Assembly (NCBI GenBank): GCA_003427395.1
Contig: BFEA01000042.1
Location: forward strand, 1,630,590 to 1,654,334
Direction of reading: 5' to 3'
Length of the DNA: 23,745 nt
Source of the DNA: Chara braunii
Lineage: Eukaryota > Streptophyta > Charophyceae > Charales > Characeae
Part shown: piece by piece, positions 1 through 8,045 of the stretch
How positions within the stretch are numbered: position 1 is the stretch's first letter
Layout of the letters: each line of letters begins with the position of its first letter
The notes under the pieces: generated by a model
What the model was told of the DNA's origin: nothing
The model's input: the letters and a program-made list of their open reading frames with translations, nothing else
The model's database searches: none
Translations under genes and position numbers: made by a program

Positions 1-540
1 TTGGGGCAGGGGTGAGGATGTTTTGGCAGGGGCGAGGGTTGAGCGAGGGTCCAGGGGTGAAACCCCTAGCCCGGCTTGGGCCCCGGGGCTACCCGTGTGA
101 CAACCGTAGGCGATATCTCATCGCCCCCATAACGTTTTGTCGATGAAAAAAAGAAAACTTGAAGAATTGGTTGTCCATCTGCAATGTACCTCTCGATGGT
201 ATCCCGATTTCAGTGTTGTCAAACATCATAGTTGTGTCGGACCCGCCGTGATGGCGGTCTGTCAGGATCAAGACGAAGGGATGAGTATGAGGGAGATGGA
301 GATGGAGATGGAGCTGGAAGGGACAGCGCAACTCCGACGCAGACTCAACACGCACGTACTCCAAATTATGCAAATGAAGAATGAGGCACAAAACAGACCG
401 CAATTGGCGTATACCCTCAGCGGAAGGACTGTCTTGATACCGACAGTGGTACCGAGCAGAAACTGCACTGGACTCAACAGCACACGACCTGTGGGGTCAG
501 GCCACGACTTAGTTCCAATAGTTCGAACAGGCTAATAGTT
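1..540. other. GC-rich stretch without recognisable gene
   Basis: I see no convincing gene here. The first 50 bases carry two near-identical GGCAGGGGYGAGG blocks about 21 bp apart. A small hairpin follows at 53-67 (AGGGGT, 3-nt loop, ACCCCT). A short GAGATG/GGAGAT simple repeat lies at about 289-315. An open frame spans 137-535 on the plus strand, but its product resembles no family I know and its middle is made of the simple repeat (alternating Met-Glu), so I do not call it a gene. Confidence 0.4.
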
Positions 541-1263
541 GAATAGCCCTGGCTCTAGGCCAGGGAAGCCAGAGGCATGTTGCGCAATCCTCAGACCTGT
601 AGTGGATCGCGAGAACCATAAACACACTTCCGCCAAAGTAGCGGAACTCTGCAACAATGAAGATGAGAAATCTAGGATGCGGAGCAAGCTTCATGCAGAG
701 TCCATGCGATGCAGCCTAAGCCTCATAATGTCCAAAGAAAAACAAATGTCTGGTATACACATTCTAACTAACAACACAAAATGAAATGTAGCAAGATACA
801 ATCCTAAGGTCCTGCAGACAATTGCCTCAGTGCTGAAAGGAAAAGATACCAATATGACACAAGATAATCATGTCATGTTGCTGAACCACAAAGAGTGAGA
901 TGGTTTCAGGGGGGGTGAATGTAACCTAAGAATCGAAACTCTTAAGGGCAGTCACACACGAAGGTGGGATAGGTCATCAAGCTTAGGGTGAGGGAGTGAT
1001 AGTGAAACAAAACCAATGATCCTAATAGATAGACCATCAAAGCAAGTAAAGATCGACAAAACGGTGACATCATGAAGGGTCGACCATGAAAGGGGAGTCT
1101 AGAATAGGGTGGAGATATACCTAATTGAAGGCATGTAATGTCGAACACTAGGGTGGTGAGGATAGTGGGTGAGGGAAACATGCACACAACTCATTGACTG
1201 AGAGGGAGCGGGCTCGTCCTCAGCAATCTCCTCAATCGGAGGAGGAGGAAGAGGGTTTATCGG
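541..1263. other. non-coding stretch with small hairpin and G7 tract
   Basis: No gene is recognised. A 7-bp stem hairpin lies at about 548-566 (CCCTGGC / GCCAGGG). At 910-918 a run of G is followed by TGAATGTAACC. This resembles a retrotransposon polypurine tract next to an LTR start, but no coding remnant was identified upstream and no matching LTR pair was found, so that reading is weak. The part from 930 to 1260 lies just downstream (on the minus strand) of the chromodomain and may be the degraded 3' end of that retrotransposon. Confidence 0.35.
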
Positions 1264-1485
1264 CTAAGTAGAAGCAGGTGTCTGAACATGACAAGCACGA
1301 TCATATTCACGCACTAACATCCTGACATGCTCTAAGTGCTCCAGAGGGTCCCAAGTAACCTCCTCATCAGGATAGCCCTTCCAACACACCAAGTACTGGA
1401 TACGTGGAGGTATATCAATGGTAATTCGACGAGATACAATGTTGGAAACGACTGACTCCTCGTGACCGTCCACGATGATAGGTGG
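1264..1485 (-). pseudogene. Chromodomain at the end of Ty3/gypsy pol
   Basis: The reading frame runs from DGHEESVV through RRITIDIPPRIQYLVCWKGY to DEEVTWDPLEHL, ending at a TAA or TAG-type stop just past PAST. The hydrophobic YLVxWKGYP core, the acidic pair and the TWxP-x-EHL helix start are the signature of a chromodomain, which in chromoviruses directs integration by binding histone H3 methyl marks. It directly follows the integrase C-terminal region, as expected. The chromodomain itself is open for about 70 codons, but it is separated by frameshift from the integrase upstream, so it is not expressed as a fusion. Confidence 0.9.
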
Positions 1486-1504
1486 ACGACACTCAAAGGA
1501 CTTT

Positions 1505-2600
1505 CGACGAAACGCTTGGACGGTCTGCGATAAGGACGTAGCAAGGAGACGTGGTATACATCATGTACGCGAGCCTGTCAAAGGTAATTAGGTAGCTTCA
1601 CATGAAAGTTGACCAAACTAACGACAAAGTCATAACAAACGGCCTGAAGGATGTGGCATAGACCAAAGAAGTGACGCCTGAACTTACGAAGCGTATCCGC
1701 TTCGAGCTACGAGTGGCGTGTGTCAACGAGCACATCGTCACCGACTTTAAATGGATGATCCATTTGTGATCGGTTCGCTCGTGCAACCATGCGAGTCTGG
1801 GAGTCGGTTAGACTCTCGTGTGCGCACCTCATAATTGTCGCCATCTGGGCGATCAAGGAGTGAAGCACATGACAACTATTCTTTGGGCAAAAATTCGCGG
1901 ATACTCGGGAGTGGTAGTCGAGGTCACAATAGAATGACAACATCCCCGTGGCTGGCGAAACGACATGGTTATACGCAATCTCCACGTGGCAGAAGTGTAA
2001 GTCTCACAACTGGTCAACCCTAATAAACTTTCAAAGGATATTACCGAGAGTTTTATTAGTGACCTCAGTCTGACCATCTTCTTGAGGGTGGTAAAACGAC
2101 GCTAAGCTAAGTTGGGATCCATACACCTCGTATAGGCATAATATGCCGATAAAGCGCGAGTGGCAATCGGAGATGATGCTCAAAGGTAAGTTGAGATCTT
2201 TCGTGACTTGGTCGAGGACAATGTCCGCGGCCTCACAAACGCTAATGCGATAGCGGCATGGGATAAAATTTGCACGCTTTGTGAAGCGATCAATATCGAC
2301 CAAGATAGCATCATGACCGCGCTCAGTGGGAGGGCGAAGGGGACTAACAAAATTCATCAAGATGCACTCCCAACGACCATCAGGGATGGATAGAGCCTGA
2401 AGTAACCTCTACAGAAGGTGGTTCGCATTGTTCACCTCCTGCCAAATAGGACCCTCTTGACGTAGGCTTTGACGAAATCCATGAACTTCGGGCAGACGTA
2501 TAAGCAACAAACACGGGTGAACGTTTTGTGAAATCCAATATGACAAGAACTTGTCTGGTCATGGAACTCTGCTATCGTCTGGACGTGGAGCTGTCTAATG
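1505..2600 (-). pseudogene. Ty3/gypsy integrase, frameshifted
   Basis: The zinc-binding region is recognisable at about 2440-2596: AEFHDQ, then CHIGFHKTFTRV, with the second cysteine pair eroded. The catalytic core at 2031-2360 keeps all three acidic residues: the first Asp in ILVDIDRFTK, the second in IISDCHSRF, and Glu in QEDGQTE. Only 33 residues separate the second Asp from the Glu instead of the usual 35, so two residues have been lost. The C-terminal region at 1505-1985 shows MDHPFKVGDDVLVDT and, after a frame change, VNFHVKLPNYL then HDVYHVSLLRPY, the standard lead-in to the chromodomain. At least three frame changes break the product. Confidence 0.88.
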
Positions 2601-2830
2601 GAGGCAACACATATATGTGGTTCGAGTTGCCCAGATCTATCATGTTAGTGGATGAGACCGATCTCACCGAGGGAATATGAAGGAACGGTTCTGCCACTCC
2701 GTAGTGTCGTGTGGATATCGCGATAATCCGGACTGATGCGGTGCTCAGTGAGATTTGCATCGATCACCGATTGATCAACGATGGTTACCGAGATGTCAGC
2801 AAGGTGGATGGGTTCCTACTTGTGATCATA

Positions 2831-3030
2831 ACGGCGGGACAAGGCATCTGCTACGTGGTTCGTTTCACCCTTGATAGGATGAGTGGTGAAATTGAACTTC
2901 GAAAAATCACGCCATTAGCGTGCCTGATGAGGGGAAAGTTTGGACTTCGTGAGGAAAGTTTCACGTTCTTCCACAGTGTAGTTTATCTCGGCAGGCAGTA
3001 GCTGACGGGAGTAGAAGGTGACCGGGTAGT
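2831..3030 (-). pseudogene. Ty3/gypsy RNase H, internally deleted
   Basis: Two hallmark pieces are present. At about 2960-3030 there is YPVTFYSRQLLPAEINYTVE, the usual RNase H segment following the RT. At 2831-2911 there is FTTHPIKG then HVADALSRR, the C-terminal end of RNase H. In a normal element about 60-80 residues lie between these, including a TDH or TDN motif. Here only about 16 residues remain, so the centre of the domain has been deleted. The two pieces are also not cleanly in one open frame. An inactive remnant. Confidence 0.85.
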
Positions 3031-3227
3031 TTCCTGCACGAGCCTCGACAGTCTCATTGTCGAGCGCATCAGCCTCGCCGGGAGACCCTCCTAGCCGTGT
3101 CACACATGATTTTGCAGGATTTTTTCGCAGTGGAGTTTTCGGTGCTCCGACCGAGTGCGCCAACCGCACTTCTCGCGAACCTCTACAACAGGATAGGGGT
3201 CATGATGCGAGACACAACTTACCTCTG

Positions 3228-3350
3228 CCTAGGAGGTTGTCACCGCCTTTGGACATGTGTATCTCCGCCGAGATACTGAACCACGTGCAAAAGTTGCTTG
3301 AGTGCAATTGCAGAGGTGGTCCAGCCAGGGGCATTTCTCATACGTTGTAG
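3228..3350 (-). pseudogene. Trace of Ty3/gypsy reverse transcriptase active-site region
   Basis: On the minus strand a stretch read as RNAPGWTTSAIALKQLLHVV then QYLGGDTHVQRR lines up with the NAPATFQ...FVVVYLDDILVFSR region of Ty3/gypsy RTs. The active-site YLDD would be YLGG. Position and order (just upstream of RNase H) fit, but the match is weak. The piece between this and RNase H is mostly lost. No RT sequence is recognisable beyond about 3350. Confidence 0.5.
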
Positions 3351-4640
3351 CATAGGGAGTACGCACGGTTGAACGCCTTAATCAGACCCGTACGCGAGCC
3401 GACGCTCTGGGGGTTGATTCCCAAATACGACTCGGCATCAGTCAACTAGGACGGTCCATTTAACCATACGATAAACCTTGCCAAAATAAAACCAACTCTC
3501 ATGCGCAAAATTGCACATAATCCATTTTTATATCTGACCCATAATTTTTAATAACAAATAAACGAGTGTCACACGTGAGTCTTCAAATAAATATCTCGAC
3601 GGCGTAGGCCTTGCCATATTGACTAGCAATGCCTGAATAGGGAAGCAGTTATAATGATGGCTTACCATGTGGTCCTCAATAGTTTTGGGGGTTGCTTTCG
3701 ACACTCAAGTGTCGGCTAACAGTTTTCTTGAGAGATTAACCTTTCTACACTAGACAATCGCAGATATGATTGCGAGACCTACCCTTTTCTGCACACTGAG
3801 GAGAGAAGGGGTAAGAGGTTTTCGACCCTTGGTGGCAGTCAAACGCTTATGATTCTGGGACTGGGCTCTATCATTGGAGGCTTGGAAACAGGTCAAGGGG
3901 TTTCACATTGATAGCCGCTATAGACCTCAACGTCAAACTATAAAAGACTAAAAAGCAAAGGTGAATAGAATTTTTTTTTTCTTCTCAATATAGATCTACT
4001 TTATCTTTACGCACGGTCATACTAAATCTCGCTGATATACAAAATATAAATACAATGGGTTTTAGGACATGAGGCGATCACTCCCACAATCATAGTGCGA
4101 CTCCCTTCAAAATATACACATAATCGCAGACATAGTTAAATCCAAAGTTCGAACCACAAAACATACCTACAATCACATAATTTTTTTTATCTTCACAGAG
4201 CACACACTCCACGGAGTCAACTTATACCCTTCTCTGCAGTCACACCTCTTGTCTTATTCACATGGGCCCCAACCTTTGTCAAAGCTTTCAAAACAAAACA
4301 CGTTGTCCTTTTTAAATGATCATTTAATAAAAGTCTGAGTAAAAACCCAAAGAAACATTTCAACCCCCAGGGACTATGGTCTTAGGTTGAGTCGTGAGAG
4401 CGAGTTTGAATTGAATTGTAAATCGGTCTGTTATTAAGAGACAACGAAAGATGATCCTCGTATGATCAGGGTGAAACTAGTCAGGTCTTGAACGGAGTGA
4501 TCAAATAAGACTTGTAACACATCATTTGTCAATCCCAAAAACTAAAATTTAAGTCTTTGGATAATAAACTTTTATGTCGCATCTTATTTAGTTTCTTCCA
4601 ATGACTAAATGTAAATTTACTTCTAAATAAGTGCTAAAAA
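3351..4640. other. AT-rich stretch with nothing recognisable
   Basis: No open frame of note and no known repeat was recognised. One compact hairpin, CGACACT-CA-AGTGTCG, lies near 3698-3713. The sequence becomes AT-rich from about 3470 onward and contains short homopolymer T runs (about 3970-3980 and 4182-4189). It may be old retrotransposon non-coding sequence, but I cannot show this. Confidence 0.4.
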
Positions 4641-5041
4641 GAATAAGAAAATTTTTGGCAGCATCTCTCCTATACAGGGTGGATCGCCATGACTTTTCCT
4701 ATCAAAATATAATATAACTCCTCAAAATTAAGAAGATTCAGAGAACATTCCCAATAGGAAAAGCGTCTTTACAAAATTATATTCAACTAAAAAAAAAAAA
4801 AAAAAAAAAAAACTTATAGAGTCAAATTTTATCAAACTCTCTCATTTAGCAAAAAATTTGGCACCATCGCCTTTAGAAAACTAGGCTTCCCAGATTTATA
4901 CAAAGTCATATATGAACTTAAGATAAAACTTGAATTTTGTCAAAACAAAATTTAACTAACTCTTTCGATTTGTAAAAACTTCGGCAGCATTTCCTCTATA
5001 GAAGTGTCTTTTCAAAATCCGTACAAAGTTAAATAAAAAAT
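4640..5041. repeat. Diverged ~126-bp tandem repeat, left part
   Basis: Several related units are recognisable by a recurring core: a short A run, TTTGGCA, a pyrimidine-rich stretch, then AAAGTGTCTTT or similar and ACAAAGT. Cores occur near 4650, 4853 and 4977, the last two about 125 bp apart. A 24-base A run (4789-4812) interrupts one unit. The same unit resumes at 6574 on the far side of the 5042-6565 insertion. Confidence 0.7.
4789..4812. repeat. A24 homopolymer
   Basis: There is an uninterrupted run of 24 A. It could be a microsatellite or the tail of a short retroposed sequence. No target-site duplication or retroposon body was recognised beside it. Confidence 0.8.
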
Positions 5042-5046
5042 ATAGG

Positions 5047-5131
5047 TAGCACCACATACGCGTATGCGGTGCGTACGCGTATATATGCGCACGTACGCGT
5101 ACGTGTCCGAAAACCAGCATACGCGTACACG
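5047..5131. repeat. TACGCGTA-rich palindromic cluster, left end of insertion
   Basis: Repeated ACGCGT cores occur within alternating purine-pyrimidine sequence. Perfect palindromes include CATACGCGTATG (5055-5066) and CACGTACGCGTACGTG (5090-5105). A T17 run follows at 5134-5150. The mirror cluster lies at 6465-6560 at the opposite end of the insertion. Confidence 0.85.
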
Positions 5132-5527
5132 TGTTTTTTTTTTTTTTTTTACTTTGTATACTACTTGAGCCTACTGGGAACTTTGAAGTTCAAACAGATG
5201 TGAGGAATGTGTCCTTAGGGGCCCCTGGACAACATGCATATGTTCTGACTCAGAAGCTTGTCGGGGGCCACAATCAGAAGACTCGGATTTGATGAGTTTT
5301 CTGACTGTGGCCTCCAGCAAGCCTCGTGCCAGCCCTAAGTGAAGGTGGGTCTGAATATTAAGGAGAGTCACTTATCTTAGCATTTTCTAATGGGGGTCTC
5401 AGACAGTTGCTGCACAACAGTTGGTTGAAGGACAACCAGTGTCCTACCCTGGGCTTTTCCAAAAGAAGCAACTACACCGGGCATTTGAGCCCAGGGCCCG
5501 GGTGTTTGTGCCCTGGCCACTCTGCTG

Positions 5528-5668
5528 CTTTCTGGTTGGCTCGTGGCAACATCATGATGTGTCGGCCTCTGTTGCTCTCTGGTTGGACCGTGGTCACATC
5601 GTGATGTGTTGGCCTCTGCTTCTTTCTGGTTGGACCATGGCCACATCGTGATGTGTCAGCCTCACAAC
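5528..5668. repeat. 47-bp tandem repeat, three copies
   Basis: Copies start at 5528, 5575 and 5622 with a strict 47-bp period. Each has the pattern CTYTCTGGTTGG, then a TGGCCACATCGTGATGTG-type core, then a GGCCTC end. The third copy forms the left arm of the palindrome at 5622-5714. An inverted fourth copy (5669-5724) extends to match the sequence before the first copy (CACTCTGCTGC), so it appears to have been copied from copy 1 rather than copy 3. Confidence 0.85.
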
Positions 5669-5714
5669 TTGTGAGGCCGACACATCACGATGTGGCCACG
5701 AACCAACCAGAAAG
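5622..5714. repeat. 93-bp near-perfect palindrome
   Basis: The two 46-bp arms, 5622-5667 and 5669-5714, are separated by one base. They differ at about four positions, and the centre reads CTCACAACTTGTGAG. Such a sequence would extrude as a hairpin in single-stranded DNA or RNA. Confidence 0.85.
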
Positions 5715-5724
5715 CAGCAGAGTG

Positions 5725-6240
5725 ACTGACAGACAGACTTGACAGACTTGCACAAAGACTAACGTGACAAAGAGTGACAAACAGACAAACAAGCAAACAG
5801 ACACACGGATACGATGAAAAGTCACACAGACAGTTTGGCGTCCGTGGAAGACATACAAACGTTGAACTATCTATGTGACTTATGACTGTGTTTGTATGCC
5901 TGTTTACCTGTCTGTCTGTCTTTCACTCAATCACCTTGCCACGCGAGTCTGTTTGCAAGTCTGACATACAAACTGACGAACAAACGGACAAGACAGGCAG
6001 AAAGATAGAGTGACCAACAGGCAAACATGACAAACATACTGACATGACAGTGTGACTGAGTGACAAACAGACATACGGACTAACAAACATGCAGACATAT
6101 ACAGTGACAAGTCACACAGGCAGTTCACACAAACACTTCAACTGCGTGGAATATAGACAGACCTGCTCACAAAATGATGGACAAATCGACAGACAGGCCT
6201 TCCTGGTGTTGTGTAGAACAACCATGACAAGTCACACACA
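5725..6240. repeat. GACA/GACAGACA-rich degenerate simple repeat
   Basis: The tract is dominated by TGACAGAC, ACAAACAGAC and GACAAG words with low complexity and no stable period. The blocks ATGACAAGTCACACAGRCAGTT (about 5816-5832 and 6106-6124) recur. The frames open across it are a consequence of the composition, not genes. Confidence 0.7.
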
Positions 6241-6258
6241 CCTGCATAAATAAACAAA

Positions 6259-6275
6259 GGAGGAGGAGGAGGAGG

Positions 6276-6364
<89 letters not shown>
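6259..6364. repeat. Compound microsatellite (GGA)n, (CT)16, (ATCT)13
   Basis: A short GGA repeat (6259-6275) is followed by CT repeated 16 times (6281-6312) and then ATCT repeated 13 times (6313-6364), without interruption between the last two. Such uninterrupted runs are expected to be polymorphic. Confidence 0.95.
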
Positions 6365-6365
<1 letters not shown>

Positions 6366-6464
6366 GTTCCGACAACAATCTGCCCCCCAACGCCCACTCC
6401 CCAACCCCTACCGGACCAAGACAACCCCGGGAAACGGCCCGCTCTGACCATGTACGCAGACCCT

Positions 6465-6560
6465 AAATTTGGGTACGAGCGCATACGTAAGCGACACGTA
6501 TGCGTATACGTGCATACGCGTATGCACGTATGCAGAGCCCGCGTACATGTACGCCGTGAT
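6465..6560. repeat. TACGCGTA-rich palindromic cluster, right end of insertion
   Basis: This is the counterpart of the cluster at 5047-5131. It contains a 26-bp perfect palindrome at 6506-6531 (half-site ATACGTGCATACG) and further GTACATGTAC and CATACGTA words. Together the two clusters form the imperfect inverted ends of the inserted segment. Confidence 0.85.
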
Positions 6561-6573
6561 ACCAGTAAAAAAT

Positions 6574-6835
6574 CTAAAACGAACTTAGACTTTACAAAGT
6601 TAAGTTTTGTCTAATTCTTCGATTTAGCAAAAATTTGGGCATTATCTTGCTTGGAAAAGTAGGTTTCGCAAATTTTTACTAAGTCGGGTATGAAACTCAG
6701 ATAAAAGTTAAATTTTGTAAAGGAAAAAATTGACTATCTCTTTGGATTTGCAGAAATTTTGGCAACACTTCCTTTTACGAAAGTGTCTTTCCAAAATTTA
6801 TACAAAACAAAATATAAAAAATAAACTTAACTCAG
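6574..6835. repeat. Diverged ~126-bp tandem repeat, right part
   Basis: Unit cores occur near 6626 and 6752 (about 126 bp apart): GCAAAAATTTGGGCA and AGAAATTTTGGCAAC, each followed by AAAGT and a CAAA-rich end. They match the units at 4853 and 4977. The sequence at 6574-6600 continues the unit interrupted at 5041. Confidence 0.7.
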
Positions 6836-7064
6836 AAAAAACAAAAATGAAACTAATTTCTATGGCTCTGACACATGACCAGCATCTAAAGCAACTACCT
6901 GTCAAAACTGTGATTCAGAACAAGCAGAAATCACACTCAATCACATGTCAGTCCATACCACAATGGGTAAATACTCTCACAAAGAATCCTTAGTTATTCC
7001 TGCATAAGATAATGCATCGATCCTTTAGATGATTAATCCTTTACCCATCTTGGATATGGCATGA
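6836..7064. other. AT-rich stretch, nothing recognisable
   Basis: No gene or clear repeat unit was seen. An open frame on the plus strand reaches in from 6730, but it is Lys/Asn-rich and overlaps the repeat array, so I treat it as chance. Confidence 0.4.
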
Positions 7065-8045
7065 CGCTAGACCATTTAGCTTAGAAACAATGTCTAACAT
7101 GCCTTAGATTATACACAAACATATTGCGCAACTACTCCTCTCTTCTTCGGGCATGTGACTAGATCATTCTCCTTAGAAACAATGTCTTGTCACCTTAGAC
7201 TGTTTAAGCATTCAAAATTTAATAACTCTCTAACTTGTCTTTTAAAAATATGGGGAGGGGACTTAGCCATTCAACCTAGAAACAATGCTCAAGTTGCCTA
7301 ATTTACTTCCAATTATACGATTAATTTGATTTTTATTCTTAGCGATATGGCGTAAGATAGACTATTCTGCTTAGAAATAATGCCCTGTTCAGATACAAAT
7401 ATATGTATAATATTTTCAAGTATACTCTTTTGCGTTTAGTGTGTAGCTTCACGCTAAGCCATTCAACTTATTTTTTTACCAAAATCCTCCCACAAAATAA
7501 AACAAGAGACTAAACCATTCAACTTATAAACAATGTTCAATCTATCCGAAGTCACACAAAAGCATGAAGTGGGACCATTTAACTTATAAACAATGTCCAA
7601 CTTCAGTCAGAAACCTCTAAAGAAACAGATAGATAAAACCATTAGATCAAACCATTATACTCTTTTGCGTTTAGTGTGTAGCTTCACGCTAAACCGTTCA
7701 ACTTATTTTTTCACCAAAATCCTTCCACAAAATAAAACAAGAGACTAAACCATTCAACTTATAAACAATGTTCAGTCTATCCGAAGTCACACAAAAGCAT
7801 GAAGTAGGACCATTTAACTTATAAACAATGTCCAACTTCAGTTAAAAACCTCTAAAGAAACAGATAGATCAAACCATTAAGCTTATAAATAATGCTTGGT
7901 CTCAAAAGTCAAACAAACAAACTCTTAGAAAAAAACGCAGCAACCAGGTGATTCAACTTAAAAACAATGTTCGGTCCTTCATAAAACGGACAAAAAAATC
8001 ATAGCATTGGGTTATTCAACTTAGAAACAACGCCCACTCTTTCGT
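7065..8045. repeat. Degenerate array of an ACCATTYAACTTAKAAACAATG motif
   Basis: About thirteen copies of a ~25-bp conserved core are spread at 60-110 bp intervals. Examples lie near 7070, 7155, 7265, 7365, 7455, 7515, 7575, 7698, 7750, 7808, 7872, 7950 and 8012. Between cores the sequence varies. Two cores (about 7455 and 7698) have a T run in place of AAACAATG. The array is on one strand throughout and lacks open reading frames. I do not recognise the family. Confidence 0.75.
7421..7869. repeat. Recent 235-bp direct duplication inside the array
   Basis: The segments 7421-7634 and 7656-7869 are each 214 bp and nearly identical, differing at only a handful of positions. Both start TATACTCTTTTGCGTTTAGT and end CAGATAGAT. 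They contain three motif cores each, so the array has grown by duplication of a multi-core block. Confidence 0.92.

Larger units (their letters stand above)
1264..3350 (-). mobile_element. Decayed Ty3/gypsy chromovirus (pol remnant)
   Basis: Read on the minus strand, the domains appear in the order RT trace, RNase H, integrase zinc-binding region, integrase core, integrase C-terminal region and chromodomain. This is the order of plant Ty3/gypsy chromoviruses, and the C-terminal chromodomain is specific to that clade. The frame changes repeatedly and stops are common, so no product longer than about 110 residues can be made. No gag, protease, primer-binding site or LTR pair was seen. The piece is therefore an internal 3' pol fragment about 2.1 kb long, against roughly 5-6 kb for a whole element. 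The domain content is seen directly; the family assignment follows from known chromovirus architecture. Confidence 0.9.
5042..6565. mobile_element. Candidate non-autonomous insertion with 8-bp target-site duplication
   Basis: The octamer TAAAAAAT occurs exactly at 5034-5041 and again at 6566-6573, bracketing 1524 bp. The ends inside it are imperfect inverted repeats: GGTAGCACCACATACGCG at the left, and GGTATCACGGCGTACATG when the right end is read on the other strand, with about 18 of 25 positions matching and most differences being transitions. Removing the segment rejoins two halves of the ~126-bp repeat unit, which also exists uninterrupted at 6626-6835. The interior has no coding capacity and consists of tandem, palindromic and simple repeats. 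Eight-bp duplications are typical of hAT transposons, but the termini are not obviously hAT. The octamer is low-complexity, so chance cannot be excluded from it alone. Confidence 0.6.

Noticed and set aside
137-535. 132-codon open frame on the plus strand
   Set aside because: Its middle is a GAGATG simple repeat and the rest matches no family; frames are open on both strands across the same bases.
515-535. tRNA B-box-like word (AGTTCGAAC)
   Set aside because: No A box or cloverleaf pairing nearby; the same holds for similar words near 2621 and 4148.
905-930. Retrotransposon polypurine tract and LTR start
   Set aside because: Only a G7 run followed by TG was seen; no paired LTR and no coding remnant directly upstream.
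5377-5651. Overlapping open frames on both strands
   Set aside because: They are produced by the 47-bp tandem repeat, and 47 is not a multiple of three, so the reading frame is not kept between units.
5528-5724. CRISPR-like regular repeats
   Set aside because: The repeats are directly adjacent with no unique spacers, and the context is eukaryotic.
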